Notes: a model not told the origin generated them from the letters alone. A stretch of DNA of 64,000 bases from Neoroseomonas terrae (GCF_018129025.1 NZ_JAAEDI010000019.1:62001-126000); one strand, 5' to 3'. Counted from the first letter of the stretch, positions 35,664 through 45,308 are shown. Made by a program: numbers and translations.

Positions 35664-36820
35664 TGACGGAGGGGGCGGCGCTGACGCTGCTGATCGAAGG
35701 CTGGCGCGGGATCAACCAATCCTACGCCGTCGTGAACCAGTGGCAGATGCTCGAACTGGCGCGACGCGGCGTGGCGCTGCGCTTCCGTGACGTTCCCTAT
35801 TTCAAGCCCGGCTGGAATCAACGCGACAACGCCGCCGGCTTCGACGCGGAGCAGGTCGCGCTGATCGCCGGGCTGCACCCGCCATTGTCGGGGGAGGCGA
35901 TCGGGGCGACCTTCCGCATCGCCTACCCCTATGATTTCTCACCCGCGAGGACGGAACGCCTGCTGGTCTTCGGCACGTCCGAGGACGGTTTCATCGACGG
36001 GATGGTGCGCGACGGGACCGATGTCGCGACGGCGCGGCGCAACCGCGTTCGTATCATGACGCCCTCCAACTGGTCGCGCGTGGGCTTCCTGGCCTACGGC
36101 TTCAGGGAGGAGGAGGTCGCGGTGATTCCGCATGGCGTCGATACCGCCATCTTTCGCCCCGCCGGTCCGGCCGACCGGGCGCGACTGCGTGCCATGCTGC
36201 GCTTCGCGCCGGACGATTTCGTGCTGCTGTCGGTTGGCAGCATGGCGCGCGGCAAGGGCATCGACCTGCTGCTGCGGGCCTATGCGACGCTGAAGCCACG
36301 GCATCCGCAGCTGCGCCTGGCATTGAAGGATTCCGCCGACCTCTATGGCTGGCAGGCGCAGACCGTGCTGCGCAACCTGATGGACGGGCCGCATGGCCGC
36401 CTGTTCACCGAGGCTGCGCTCAGCGGGATCCGCTTCATCTCGCGCAACCTGACGATGCGGCAGATGCAGGCGCTGTACGTCGCGGCGGATTGCTATGCCT
36501 CACCCTACCGCGCGGAGGGCTTCAACATGCCGCCGCTCGAAGCCGCCGCCTGCGGCGTGCCGATCATCGTCACGCGGGGCGGCGCCACGGACGACTATTT
36601 CGACCCCTTGCTGGGCCATCAGGTCGAAAGCCGAGTCGTCCCGGACGACAAGGGTCGCAGCCTGGAGCCGGACTTCGATTCGCTGATCCAGGCCATCGAG
36701 GCAGTGTTGGCGAGTCCGGGCGCGACCGGCGGCGAGACCGGCAGCCGGCTGGTCCATGAGCGTTTCTCCTGGGCCGCGGTCTGCGACCGGCTGATGCCGG
36801 CGATCCTCGGCATGGCCTGA
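35663..36820 (+). CDS. glycosyltransferase family 4 (GT1-type)
   Basis: 385 residues from ATG 35663. The GT-B fold is supported by VIPHGVDTAIFRP near residue 155, the start of the second Rossmann domain DDFVLLSVGSMARGKGIDLLLRAYATLK, and the donor-binding E-x7-E motif in SPYRAEGFNMPPLEAAACGVPIIVTRGG near residue 285. The acceptor is unknown. The overlap with ppk2 is unusual; an FkbM-type methyltransferase gene converges just after it. Confidence 0.85.
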   Translation: MTEGAALTLLIEGWRGINQSYAVVNQWQMLELARRGVALRFRDVPYFKPGWNQRDNAAGFDAEQVALIAGLHPPLSGEAIGATFRIAYPYDFSPARTERLLVFGTSEDGFIDGMVRDGTDVATARRNRVRIMTPSNWSRVGFLAYGFREEEVAVIPHGVDTAIFRPAGPADRARLRAMLRFAPDDFVLLSVGSMARGKGIDLLLRAYATLKPRHPQLRLALKDSADLYGWQAQTVLRNLMDGPHGRLFTEAALSGIRFISRNLTMRQMQALYVAADCYASPYRAEGFNMPPLEAAACGVPIIVTRGGATDDYFDPLLGHQVESRVVPDDKGRSLEPDFDSLIQAIEAVLASPGATGGETGSRLVHERFSWAAVCDRLMPAILGMA

Positions 36821-36829
36821 CGGCGGCCG

Positions 36830-37609
36830 TCACGCGGGCAGGAAGATCCAGTTGAACACGTAGTCCGCCGCCGGGACGTTGGGGCCGTGCAGGCGCGGCA
36901 GCTCCGCCTCCTGTACCGCGACCAGCTGGCCGGCCTGCAGATAATGCGGCCGGTAGCCATAGGCCGCGACCTCGGCGATGGCGCCGGCAATCGGGCGGTG
37001 GAGGTGCTTCTCCTCCATTTCGATCACCAGCACCGGGCGGCAGCGCGCGATCAGCCCGGCGGCGCCGCGCAGCACCGCGAATTCGTGGCCCTCGACGTCG
37101 ATCTTGATGAAGCCCACGTCGCCGGTGTCGATCTCGTCCAGCCTGCGTGTCGAAACGGTCAGGGCGCCATAGGCGCCTTCGCCAAGGCTGTCATGCGCGA
37201 GCGTCGCGCCCTGGTTGGAGTAGCCGCGGCGGCGGCGCGGCACGCGCAGCTCCGCCTCCCCGGTGCAATCCGACAGGGCGTAGGGCAGGGCGGAGGCGCC
37301 GCGGCCGAGGCGGCGGGACAACTCACGGAACAGCTTCGGATTCGGCTCGAACGCCAGCACGGAGCGGGAGTGGCGCCGCAGCATCTCGGTCCAGACGCCG
37401 CGGTTGGCCCCGACATCGATCGAGGTCCGGCTCCGGTCCGCCAGCGACGGAACGAGATGCAGCTCGCGTTCCCCGCGCCGCAGGGCCTGGAACAGGTCCC
37501 AGCGCAGCGCCAGGCGCGGCGGGATGCAGGCGCTGCGTAGCCGTTCCTCGATCGAGGAGGGCGGCACCCAGCCTGCCGGGCTCGGCATCGGCGTGTGACG
37601 ACTGGTCAT
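36830..37609 (-). CDS. FkbM family methyltransferase
   Basis: 259 residues. The SAM-binding motif I is RTSIDVGANRGVWTEMLRRHSRSVLAFEPNPKLFREL (residues 60-97) and the FkbM core includes FIKIDVEGHEFAVLRGA and PVLVIEMEEKH. It is a probable O-methyltransferase acting on a sugar or glycan, which agrees with the neighbouring glycosyltransferase. The start overlaps the ruvX stop by ATGA, so expression is probably tied to that housekeeping gene. Confidence 0.85.
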   Translation of the reverse strand: MTSRHTPMPSPAGWVPPSSIEERLRSACIPPRLALRWDLFQALRRGERELHLVPSLADRSRTSIDVGANRGVWTEMLRRHSRSVLAFEPNPKLFRELSRRLGRGASALPYALSDCTGEAELRVPRRRRGYSNQGATLAHDSLGEGAYGALTVSTRRLDEIDTGDVGFIKIDVEGHEFAVLRGAAGLIARCRPVLVIEMEEKHLHRPIAGAIAEVAAYGYRPHYLQAGQLVAVQEAELPRLHGPNVPAADYVFNWIFLPA

Positions 37610-38088
37610 GGTTCCTCGGGCTCCATTGCGCGCGAGGCATCCAGCGCGGCCTGCAGCATATACGCCGCCGCGGCGCGATCGACAGCCTCCGCGCGCCGGG
37701 CGCGCGTCAGGTCGGCCTCGGCGATCAGCATGCGATTCACGGCGGCCGAGGACAGGCGCTCATCGAACAGGGCGCAGGGCAGGGCGGTGACGTCCGAAAC
37801 CGCCCGTGCCCAATCCTTGGCCGCCTGGGCGGCGGGGCCCATGGAGCCGTCCATCGACAGGGGCAGGCCGACGACCAGACCGGCCGCGTCCTCCTTGCGG
37901 GCGATGGCGGCGATCTCCGCGGCATTGGCGGCGAGCTTGCCGCGCTTGAGGGCGGCATAGGGACTCGCCAGCATCAGCGTAACGTCCGACAGCGCGACGC
38001 CGATGGTCTTGCTGCCCGGGTCGAGCCCGATCAGGCGCTGGTGGCGCCCGAGCCCGGCCCGGAGGTCCTTCAGGTTGATGATGGCCAT
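37606..38088 (-). CDS. ruvX: pre-16S rRNA nuclease / Holliday junction resolvase-like YqgF
   Basis: 160 residues from ATG 38088; a longer frame to 38139 would overlap gatC. The RNase H-like motifs are LIGLDPGSKTIGVALSD near residue 20, GLVVGLPLSMDGSMGPAAQ and FDERLSSAAVNRML, with DRAAAAYMLQ near the end holding the last Asp. YqgF acts in 16S rRNA 5' maturation; it was earlier described as a resolvase. The start is 45 bases from the divergent gatC. Confidence 0.9.
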   Translation of the reverse strand: MAIINLKDLRAGLGRHQRLIGLDPGSKTIGVALSDVTLMLASPYAALKRGKLAANAAEIAAIARKEDAAGLVVGLPLSMDGSMGPAAQAAKDWARAVSDVTALPCALFDERLSSAAVNRMLIAEADLTRARRAEAVDRAAAAYMLQAALDASRAMEPEEP

Positions 38089-38132
38089 GGCGGGGCTTAT
38101 GGTCCGCGCCCCGTTCCCCTGGAAGAGCCTTG

Positions 38133-38429
38133 ATGTCACTCGATACCGCCACCGTGCGGCGCGTCGCCGCCCTTGCCCGGATCCGCCTGGAGGAGGAGGA
38201 GGTCGCCCGCGTCCAGGGCGAGCTCAACGGAATCCTTGGCTGGATCGAGCAATTGCAGGCGGTGAATACGGACGGCGTGGAGCCCATGGCGGGCGGCAAC
38301 CCGGAAGGGATCGCGGCCATGCCCTTGCGTGACGATGTGGTGACCGATGGCGGCCAGGCCGCGAAGGTCCTGGCGAACGCCCCGGATCGCGAGGGCGAGT
38401 ATTTCGGCGTGCCGAAGGTGGTCGAGTGA
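38133..38429 (+). CDS. gatC: Asp-tRNA(Asn)/Glu-tRNA(Gln) amidotransferase subunit C
   Basis: 98 residues from ATG 38133 with GGAAGAG upstream. The sequence [36 protein letters not shown] and the ending [19 protein letters not shown] are diagnostic of GatC, which wraps around GatA. Its stop TGA shares one base with the gatA ATG. It heads the gatCAB operon. Confidence 0.95.
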   Translation: MSLDTATVRRVAALARIRLEEEEVARVQGELNGILGWIEQLQAVNTDGVEPMAGGNPEGIAAMPLRDDVVTDGGQAAKVLANAPDREGEYFGVPKVVE

Positions 38430-39916
38430 TGCATCCGACGGATTTCACCATCGCCGGCGCCGTCGCCGCGTTGGAAGAGGGCGTGATCTCGGCCGAAGAG
38501 CTGACCCGTGCCCATGTCGCGGCGATCGAGGCGCTGAACCCGAAGATCAATGCACTGATCACGGTGACGGCCGAGCACGCCATCGAGGCGGCGAAGGCTT
38601 CCGACACCCGGCGCGCCCGGGGCGAGGCGGGGCCGCTGGAGGGGATTCCCCTGGCGGTGAAGGACCTGTTCTGCACCGAGGGCGTGCCGACGACCGCCGG
38701 GTCGAAGATCCTGGAGGGGTTCGTGCCGCCCTATGAGAGCACGGTCACGACCCGGCTGAAGCGCGACGGGGCGGTGTTCGTCGGCAAGGCGAATCTCGAT
38801 GAGTTCGCCATGGGATCGTCCAACCTCACCTCGGCCTATGGCGGCGTGCTGAACCCATGGTCCCGGCGGAACGATCCGCAGGCGCGGCTCGTGCCAGGCG
38901 GGTCGTCCGGCGGGTCGGCGGCCGCGGTAGCGGCGCGGATGGCGCTGGGGGCCACGGGTACGGATACCGGCGGGTCGATCCGCCAGCCGGCGGCGTTCTG
39001 CGGCATTGCCGGTATCAAGCCGACCTATGGACGGTGCTCGCGCTTCGGGATCGTGGCCTTTGCCTCCTCGCTCGACCAGGCGGGGCCCTTCGCTCGGACG
39101 GTGGAGGATTGCGCCGTCCTGCTGCGGTCCATGGCCGGGCATGACCCGAAGGATTCGACCAGCGCGGACAAGCCGGTGCCGGATTTCGTCGCCTCCTGCG
39201 GGCAGTCGGTGAAGGGGCTGCGGATCGGCGTGCCGCGGGAATATCACATCGACGGCATGCCGGCCGAGATCGAGAAGCTGTGGCGGCAGGGGCTAGAATG
39301 GCTTCGCGACGCCGGCGCCGAGATCGTCGAGATCTCCCTGCCGCATGCGGAGTACGCGCTGCCGACCTACTACATCGTCGCACCCGCCGAGGCGTCCTCG
39401 AACCTTGCGCGGTATGACGGGGTGCGGTTCGGCAAGCGCGTGGCGGAGAGCAATTCCGACCTGCGAGACCTGTATGAGCGGACGCGGGCCGCCGGCTTCG
39501 GGCCGGAGGTACGGCGGCGCATCATGATCGGGACCTACGTCCTGTCGGCAGGATACTACGACGCCTACTATCTGAAGGCACAGAAGGTGCGAGCGCTGAT
39601 CGCGCGCGACTTCCGGGAAGCGTGGTCGAAGGTCGATGCCATCGTGACGCCGGCGACGCCGTCCGCTGCCTTCGCGGAGGGCGAGAACAGCGACGACCCG
39701 TTGCAGATGTACCTGAACGACGTGTTCACCGTGACGGCGAACCTCGCCGGGCTGCCGGGGCTGTCGGTGCCGGCGGGGCTCGACCCGCAGGGGCTGCCGC
39801 TGGGGCTGCAGGTGCTGGGGCGGCCCTTCGACGAGGAGACGGTGTTCGCCGTCGGTGCGGCGTTGGAACGCGCAGCCGACTTCAAGGCATTGCCGGGCAT
39901 GAGGGCCGGAGCATGA
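38429..39916 (+). CDS. gatA: Asp-tRNA(Asn)/Glu-tRNA(Gln) amidotransferase subunit A
   Basis: 495 residues from ATG 38429. Amidase signature family with Lys in [13 protein letters not shown], cis-Ser in [37 protein letters not shown] and the Ser nucleophile in the same block. [11 protein letters not shown] and [25 protein letters not shown] are typical of GatA. It releases ammonia from glutamine for transamidation of mischarged tRNA. It overlaps gatB by ATGA. Confidence 0.96.
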   Translation: MHPTDFTIAGAVAALEEGVISAEELTRAHVAAIEALNPKINALITVTAEHAIEAAKASDTRRARGEAGPLEGIPLAVKDLFCTEGVPTTAGSKILEGFVPPYESTVTTRLKRDGAVFVGKANLDEFAMGSSNLTSAYGGVLNPWSRRNDPQARLVPGGSSGGSAAAVAARMALGATGTDTGGSIRQPAAFCGIAGIKPTYGRCSRFGIVAFASSLDQAGPFARTVEDCAVLLRSMAGHDPKDSTSADKPVPDFVASCGQSVKGLRIGVPREYHIDGMPAEIEKLWRQGLEWLRDAGAEIVEISLPHAEYALPTYYIVAPAEASSNLARYDGVRFGKRVAESNSDLRDLYERTRAAGFGPEVRRRIMIGTYVLSAGYYDAYYLKAQKVRALIARDFREAWSKVDAIVTPATPSAAFAEGENSDDPLQMYLNDVFTVTANLAGLPGLSVPAGLDPQGLPLGLQVLGRPFDEETVFAVGAALERAADFKALPGMRAGA

Positions 39917-41364
39917 GCTACACCATCGACGGCGAAACCGGCCCCTGGGAGCTGGTCATCGGGCTGGAAGTCCATGCCCAGGTCGTGTCCAACGCCAAGC
40001 TGTTCTCGGGTGCCGCGACGGAATTCGGCGCTGAGCCGAACAGCCAGGTGTCGTTCATCGATGCCGGCTTCCCCGGTATGCTGCCCGTCATCAACCGCGA
40101 ATGCGTGGCGCAGGCCGTTCGCACGGGGCTGGGACTGAATGCGCAGGTGAATTTGTGGTCGCGCTTCGACCGCAAGAACTACTTCTACGCCGACCTGCCG
40201 CAGGGCTATCAGATCAGCCAGTTCGCGCATCCGATCATCGGCACGGGCGAGATCGAGATCGCGCTGCAGGACGGCTCCACCAAGGTCATCGGCATCACGC
40301 GGCTGCATCTGGAACAGGATGCGGGCAAGTCGCTGCATGACCAGCATCCCAGCAAGTCCTTCATCGACCTGAACCGGTCGGGCATCGCGCTGATGGAGAT
40401 CGTGTCGGAACCCGACATGCGGTCCCCGGAAGAAGCCGGTGCGTATCTGACGAAGCTGCGGCAGATCCTGCGCTACCTCGGCACCTGCGACGGCAATATG
40501 GAGGAAGGGTCCATGCGCGCCGACGTAAACGTCTCCGTCCGCAAGGCGGGGGAGGGGTTCCGTACGCGCTGCGAGGTGAAGAACGTCAACTCCATCAGGT
40601 TCGTCATGCAGGCGGTCGAGGCCGAGGCATGGCGCCAGATCGAGGTGTGGGAGTCGGGCGGCACGGTGGAGCAGGAGACGCGCCTGTTCGATACCGGGCG
40701 CGGCATCACGCGGTCCATGCGGTCCAAGGAGGATGCGCATGACTACCGCTACTTCCCCGATCCCGACCTGCCGCCGCTGGTGTTCGAGCAATCCTGGGTG
40801 GACGAGTTGAAGGCCGCGCTGCCGGAACTGCCCGATCAGCGGCGCGCGCGGTATGTCGCCGATTATGGCGTCACCCCGTATGACGCGCATGTGCTGACGC
40901 TCGAGAAGGAGACGGCTGCCTACTACGAGGCCGTCGCCAAGGGACGCGATGCGAAGCAGGCGGCGAATTGGGTGATGGGCGACCTGTTCGCCGCCATCAA
41001 CCGCACCAAGACGTCCATTGCGGAGCCGCCAGTGTCGGCCGCCGATCTCGGGGCACTGCTGGACCTGATGGCTGACAGCACCCTGTCGGGGAAACTCGCC
41101 AAGGAAGTGTTCGAGGTGATGGTCGAGACCGGCCGCGCCCCGGGGGTGATCGTCGAGGAACGTGGCCTGCGCCAGGTGACCGATACCGGAGCGATCGAGA
41201 CGGTGATCGACGAGGTGCTCGCGAAGAACGCCGACAAGGTCGCCGAGTACAGGTCGGGCAAGGACAAGCTGTTCGGCTTCTTCGTCGGCCAGACGATGCG
41301 GGCCATGCAGGGCAAGGGCAACCCGGCCCTGGTGAATGAGGTGCTGAAGAAGAAGCTCGGCTGA
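39913..41364 (+). CDS. gatB: Asp-tRNA(Asn)/Glu-tRNA(Gln) amidotransferase subunit B
   Basis: 483 residues from ATG 39913. GatB signatures: [22 protein letters not shown], the zinc/magnesium region and [43 protein letters not shown], and the C-terminal tRNA-binding tail helical domain ([15 protein letters not shown] to the end). It phosphorylates and amidates the aminoacyl group on the tRNA. It is the last gene of gatCAB. Confidence 0.96.
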   Translation: MSYTIDGETGPWELVIGLEVHAQVVSNAKLFSGAATEFGAEPNSQVSFIDAGFPGMLPVINRECVAQAVRTGLGLNAQVNLWSRFDRKNYFYADLPQGYQISQFAHPIIGTGEIEIALQDGSTKVIGITRLHLEQDAGKSLHDQHPSKSFIDLNRSGIALMEIVSEPDMRSPEEAGAYLTKLRQILRYLGTCDGNMEEGSMRADVNVSVRKAGEGFRTRCEVKNVNSIRFVMQAVEAEAWRQIEVWESGGTVEQETRLFDTGRGITRSMRSKEDAHDYRYFPDPDLPPLVFEQSWVDELKAALPELPDQRRARYVADYGVTPYDAHVLTLEKETAAYYEAVAKGRDAKQAANWVMGDLFAAINRTKTSIAEPPVSAADLGALLDLMADSTLSGKLAKEVFEVMVETGRAPGVIVEERGLRQVTDTGAIETVIDEVLAKNADKVAEYRSGKDKLFGFFVGQTMRAMQGKGNPALVNEVLKKKLG

Positions 41365-41366
41365 CG

Positions 41367-41389
41367 GCCCGCTTCCCCGGAGGGCGGGC
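41367..41389 (+). terminator. hairpin after gatB
   Basis: GCCCGC (41367-41372) pairs with GCGGGC (41384-41389) just after the gatB stop. There is no T run, so intrinsic termination is uncertain. Confidence 0.35.
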
Positions 41390-41427
41390 GGCGTGCTTGG
41401 CTCCGCCCGCAACGGGTGGGGGTGGTC

Positions 41428-42540
41428 ATGGCAGCCGAGTCGGACGGGCAGGGCGGCGCGCCGCAGGCCGGCCATGCGGGGACAGTGCTGATCGCAGAGC
41501 GGGCGGCCGTCCTGCTGATGCTGGCGTTGCTGCTGTATGGCGTGGGACGGGTGCTGGAACCCTTTGCCCTCGCTATCGCGCTTGGCGCCTTCATCGCCAT
41601 CGGCACCTGGCCGGCCCGGGAGGCGCTGGTATCGCGCGGTGTGCGGCCCGCCTTGGCCTCAATGGTGCTGCTCCTGGTGCTGATCCTGGCCGTGGCGTTG
41701 CCGGCGACCCTGATCGTGCCGGATCTCGGCGACCAGGTGGTGGCGACGGTGACGGTGGCGCGGAATGCGCTGGAACGCCTGTCCCCAACGCCCCCGGCCT
41801 GGGTAACCGACCTGCCGCTTGTCGGTTCTGGCGCTGGTCGGCTGTGGGCGCAGCTGGAAGGCGCGCGGGGCAACTTCACCGAGGTGATCCGGCCCTATAG
41901 CGGGGCGATCGCGTCGATGCTGGTGTCGCTGGGACAGGCGGCGGCAGCGAGCCTGATGCAAATTCTGTTGTCGCTGCTGGTGGCGGCCATGTGCTGGACC
42001 GGCGGCGACCGGACCGTGGCGCAACTGCGCGAGATCGCGGGGCGGCTCGGCGGGCAGACGGGGATCGACGCCGTCGACGCCGCGGGTGGCGCCGTGCGGG
42101 GCGTTGCCTGGGGCGTCGTGGGTACGGGGCTGATCCAGGGCGTGCTGATGGGTGTGGGCCTTGCCATCGCCGGCGTGCCGGGTGCGGTCGTACTGGGGTT
42201 CCTGGCGATGATCTTTTCCATCAGCCAGGTGCTGGGGCCGCTGATCGTCGTGATGTGGCTGGCCGCGGCGGCGTGGCTGTATTCGCAGGGCAGTACGGGC
42301 TGGGCGATCTTCATGGTGGTGTGGGGGCTGGTCCCGGTGTCGGGCAGCGACAACATCGTGCGTCCGCTGCTGATCCAGCGCGGGAGCGCCATGCCGCTGG
42401 GGTTGATCATCATCGGCGTGTTCGGCGGGATGATCGCCTTCGGCTTCCTGGGTCTGTTCGTGGGGCCCGCGCTGCTGGCCGTGGCGCATGGGCTGCTGCA
42501 GGCGTGGCGGCAGGCGGGGGTTCCGGCGCGCGGCACGTAG
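41428..42540 (+). CDS. AI-2E family (PerM-like) membrane transporter
   Basis: 370 residues from ATG 41428; a GTG at 41416 is less likely. Several hydrophobic segments are seen: residues 22-60, 70-95 (ASMVLLLVLILAVALPATLIVP), about 150-185, and a cluster from 215 to the end including GVLMGVGLAIAGVPGAVVLGFLAMIFSISQVLGPLIVVMWL and PVSGSDNIVRPLLIQRGSAMPLGLIIIGVFGGMIAFG. This is the AI-2E transporter family (PF01594), a group of exporters or antiporters; the substrate is not predictable. Confidence 0.85.
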   Translation: MAAESDGQGGAPQAGHAGTVLIAERAAVLLMLALLLYGVGRVLEPFALAIALGAFIAIGTWPAREALVSRGVRPALASMVLLLVLILAVALPATLIVPDLGDQVVATVTVARNALERLSPTPPAWVTDLPLVGSGAGRLWAQLEGARGNFTEVIRPYSGAIASMLVSLGQAAAASLMQILLSLLVAAMCWTGGDRTVAQLREIAGRLGGQTGIDAVDAAGGAVRGVAWGVVGTGLIQGVLMGVGLAIAGVPGAVVLGFLAMIFSISQVLGPLIVVMWLAAAAWLYSQGSTGWAIFMVVWGLVPVSGSDNIVRPLLIQRGSAMPLGLIIIGVFGGMIAFGFLGLFVGPALLAVAHGLLQAWRQAGVPARGT

Positions 42541-42600
42541 TGGACGGGCGCGGCGGGCCATGCGACTCCTCGGGCCAGGAACGGACGAGGATGCCGACGC

Positions 42601-43245
42601 ATGGCGATCGAGCTTTGGACCTGGAACACGCCGAACGGCCGGAAAATCAGCGTGGCGCTGGAGGAGATGGGGCTGCCCTACACGGTCAAGACCGTGAACA
42701 TCGGGAAGGATGAGCAGTTCAATCCGGAATTCCTGGCCTTCAGCCCGAACAACCGCATTCCGGCGATCAGGGATCCGGACGGGCCGGACGGCCAGCCGAT
42801 CACGGTTTTTGAAAGCGGGGCGATCCTTCTCTACCTCGCCGAGAAGACGGGCCGATTCCTGCCGACGTCCTTGCGTGACCGCGTGCCGGTCTACGAATGG
42901 CTGATGTGGCAGATGGGCGGCTTCGGGCCGATGCCGGGCCAGGTGCACCATTTCATGATGCGTCCCGACGGGCCGGCGAAGGAATACGGGCTGGAGCGAT
43001 ATGGGAAGGAGACGCTGCGGCTGTACGGCGTGCTCGACAAGCGGCTGGCGGGGCGGGATTTCGTGGCGACGGATGGCGAACCATCGGTCGCGGATTTCGC
43101 GATTCTCGGCTGGGCCTGGCGGGCGGAGCGGCATCTGCCGACGCAGGGGAAGGCTATCACCGACTACCCGAACGTGGCGCGGTGGTACGACACGATGATG
43201 GCGCGGCCTGCAACGAAGCGAGGCTTCGAGGTGGCATTGTCCTGA
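42601..43245 (+). CDS. glutathione S-transferase, YfcG-like
   Basis: 214 residues. Thioredoxin-fold N-terminal domain with IELWTWNTPNGRKISVALEEMGLPY and the glutathione-binding FESGAILLYLAEKTGRFLP; the helical domain contains WLMWQMGGFGPMPGQVHHF, the hallmark of YfcG/YghU disulfide-bond oxidoreductases. It may reduce disulfides or organic peroxides in the cytoplasm using two glutathione molecules. It is the last chromosomal gene before the tRNA-Ser island edge. Confidence 0.9.
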   Translation: MAIELWTWNTPNGRKISVALEEMGLPYTVKTVNIGKDEQFNPEFLAFSPNNRIPAIRDPDGPDGQPITVFESGAILLYLAEKTGRFLPTSLRDRVPVYEWLMWQMGGFGPMPGQVHHFMMRPDGPAKEYGLERYGKETLRLYGVLDKRLAGRDFVATDGEPSVADFAILGWAWRAERHLPTQGKAITDYPNVARWYDTMMARPATKRGFEVALS

Positions 43246-43272
43246 TTTGCGCGAGGCGGGGCGCGGGGAGGT

Positions 43273-43301
43273 TTGACGGGCCGCGTCCCCGCCGGTAGAA
43301 G
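43273..43301 (+). promoter_or_regulatory. promoter of tRNA-Ser
   Basis: TTGACG (43273-43278), 17 bases, TAGAAG (43296-43301). Spacing is ideal and transcription would begin around 43308, about 30 bases before the mature tRNA. Confidence 0.6.
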
Positions 43302-43338
43302 CAGCGCCCTGCAACGCCGTGTGACTTTCCACTCCTGC

Positions 43339-43431
43339 GGAGGGGTGGCCGAGTGGCCGAAGGCGGCGGTTTGCTAAACCGTTATAGGATGTCAAGTCCT
43401 ATCGTGGGTTCGAATCCCATCCCCTCCGCCA
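43339..43431 (+). tRNA. tRNA-Ser (GCT), CCA encoded
   Basis: Class II tRNA. The acceptor stem GGAGGGG (43339-43345) pairs with CCCCTCC (43421-43427), followed by discriminator G and CCA. The anticodon loop TTGCTAA gives anticodon GCT, which reads AGC/AGT serine codons. A long variable arm (ATAGGAT/GTCCTAT) and the T loop TTCGAAT are present. The 3' end is the likely integration site of the island that follows. Confidence 0.96.
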
Positions 43432-43474
43432 GTTTCCTAGGTTTTCCTTGGCTTTCCGGGCGATTTGAGAGCCC

Positions 43475-43530
43475 TTTACCCGCGTTTTTACCCGCGCAGA
43501 TGGCGCGATGCGGTGAGACCGGGTGAGACC
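43475..43530. repeat. direct repeats next to tRNA-Ser, possible integrase arm sites
   Basis: Two copies of TTTACCCGCG (43475-43484 and 43487-43496, 12 bases apart) and two copies of GGTGAGACC (43512-43520 and 43522-43530, 10 bases apart) lie within 100 bases of the tRNA 3' end. Short direct repeats next to a tRNA attachment site are typical of the arm-type binding sites of tyrosine integrases. Confidence 0.45.
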
Positions 43531-43588
43531 TAATCGGGGCGAGCCCGCGTGCTACCGTTCCGGACCCTGAACCCGTCCGGAGTCGTCA

Positions 43589-43849
43589 ATGTCCGCGTCC
43601 ATACCGTCCCTACAGCACCCTGTTTCCTTCGCGGCCAACATCCTGCTCGCGAACCTAGTGGGCCTGATGCGCGCGAAAGGAATGCTCACCGACGCGGACA
43701 CGGAACACCTGTTTAGCGGGACCGATAGCCGGCTGATCGGCACCAACATCGGGGACAACGTCCTGTATGAAACCGTGGTCACGGAGGCGCTGTCGATGAT
43801 GCGCGGGATCGCGTTGAACTTTCCGGCGCCGGAGGCGGAGCCGGACTAG
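43589..43849 (+). CDS. hypothetical protein, 86 residues
   Basis: Starts at ATG 43589 with GGAGTC upstream. The sequence (SFAANILLANLVGLMRAKGMLTDADTEHLF, NVLYETVVTEALSMMRGIALNF) is helical with no membrane or signal segment. Its stop overlaps the stop of the opposite-strand GIY-YIG gene by four bases. I do not recognise the family. It is the first gene inside the island. Confidence 0.6.
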   Translation: MSASIPSLQHPVSFAANILLANLVGLMRAKGMLTDADTEHLFSGTDSRLIGTNIGDNVLYETVVTEALSMMRGIALNFPAPEAEPD

Positions 43850-44697
43850 CCGGCGCAGCCCAGCGCCCCGATGTGGCGAAGGAGGTCCGCCCGCCTGCGA
43901 GCAAAACCGGCGAGCGCGGCCTTCAGGTCAGAGCCCAAGACGGCGCGGAAGGTGTCGAGGTCATGCGCTCCGGCTGCGCGTAGTGCCTCGCGGGCGGCTT
44001 CGTATCCCCGGACTTCGATCGCGAGCCGGACCAGCGCGGCGCCTCGGGGGCGATCGGCGGCGGGAAGGCGATGGCCCACGAAGTTCTTAGACTTGAAGGC
44101 GGGGTCGGCGTGCTGAGACTGCGCTACGGCTTTGCGCCTTGCGCGCGCCTCGGGCCGCAACGTAGCGAGCCTGAGCCCGGTTAGATATCGCTCCCGAAAC
44201 TCCGGGTCAGCATGAAGGCGTTGAATTGCGGCCCGGTGATGAGCCTTGAACTCTGGCTGCGCGTGGTTGCGCTTCATATCCTCAGACGTGGCGCCGTCCC
44301 CGCCGTCCGACCTGTTGAGAAGCGAACCCGTCCCGAGGTCTTCGCGCCCGAGGCGTCTGATCCACTGGCGCTCCCGCGCGTTCGCCTCCGCAGCGGCCAG
44401 GCCCTCCACGAGGATGCGGACTTCGATCGTCGCACCTTCGCGAAGCCTCTTGGCGACGGTCCTCTGCCATTTTGGATTGACATACCCTGGCACCACTTGT
44501 GACCGTCCCGCTTGGCGAGCGGCATTCAGGCCGTGCGCGTAGCGAAGGTGGTCCCAGCATCGCCGGCCGCTCCCCTTCCCGACATATCGGGGGACCCCAG
44601 CGAGGATGTAGCAGTAGACGTATGCCCCATCGGGGGCGGGGTCCGCTTCGCTGATCTGACGGCCAAACACGCGCTGCGTTCCATCCGGCGCGCCCAT
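43846..44697 (-). CDS. GIY-YIG nuclease-like protein
   Basis: 283 residues from ATG 44697 with GGAGAGG upstream. Near residue 25 the protein reads GAYVYCYILAGVPRYVGKGSGRRCWDHL, matching the GIY...YVG core of GIY-YIG nucleases, followed by Arg; a Glu is in AAAEANARERQWIRRLGRED (near residue 110). After residue 135 there are two to three repeats of the kind H-A-[D/Q]-P-x-F-[K/R] (HAQPEFKAHHRAA, HADPEFRERYL, HADPAFKSKNF) that resemble modules of homing endonucleases. It could be a homing nuclease or a defence nuclease; no intron or intein is visible nearby. Confidence 0.65.
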   Translation of the reverse strand: MGAPDGTQRVFGRQISEADPAPDGAYVYCYILAGVPRYVGKGSGRRCWDHLRYAHGLNAARQAGRSQVVPGYVNPKWQRTVAKRLREGATIEVRILVEGLAAAEANARERQWIRRLGREDLGTGSLLNRSDGGDGATSEDMKRNHAQPEFKAHHRAAIQRLHADPEFRERYLTGLRLATLRPEARARRKAVAQSQHADPAFKSKNFVGHRLPAADRPRGAALVRLAIEVRGYEAAREALRAAGAHDLDTFRAVLGSDLKAALAGFARRRADLLRHIGALGCAG

Positions 44698-45308
44698 TCG
44701 CGCCGCCTCTCCGGCCTAGCCGGCGCGCGGAAAGGAGGGAAGGAAAACGTCAATGCGGGCGGCGAAACTGCACTTGCGCAGAAACACATCAAGGATGCGC
44801 GTAGGGCTGTGTCAGCGATTTGGCTTGGCGGAGGTATGGGCACATCGCCAAAACTCAGAAATCAAGGGAGCGTTGAGACTCCCGCAGGCTACCCGGCCAT
44901 GTCGGGATCGACAGGCGCACCGTCCGCGATCGCCACGAGACGCGCCGCGACAGCGCGTAGGACGTTCGCCCGGCGCGCCTCGGTGAGCCCGGGGAACTGG
45001 TCGCGGACCGTCGCTGCCATCCCGTCCCCGAACATCGAGCCGAGCAACGCGGGATCGAGCCCGACATTCCCCATCGCCTCGGCGATCCCGGTGTCGCACG
45101 TCCGCGCAAGGCCCGAATGGCGTGCTGGCTATTCCGCTCCCGCTTACCCTATTCACTCAATTACGCGGTGATCCTAATGAGCTGCGACTGGTTGATCAGG
45201 CTGCGTGCGGATAAGCTCAATTTCATCGCCGCATAGAGCCAGAGTGCCAGGACTCGCATCTTCCTATCGACGCTGTAACCTATCATCTCATGAATACGGG
45301 GCGGACGT
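44698..45308. other. non-coding or decayed region in the island
   Basis: 611 bases, with a drop in GC from about 45140. A minus-strand open frame at 44889-45126 (containing GNVGLDPALLGSMFGDGMAATVRDQFPGLTEARRANVLRAVAARLV) has a protein-like helical pattern but no ribosome site, and looks like a fragment of a longer gene. The last 150 bases lead to the phosphatase gene and should hold its promoter; none was clear. Confidence 0.4.

Noticed and set aside
37760-39247. A 495-residue minus-strand open frame across ruvX and gatCA
   Set aside because: It overlaps three well-supported genes and has no recognisable domain.
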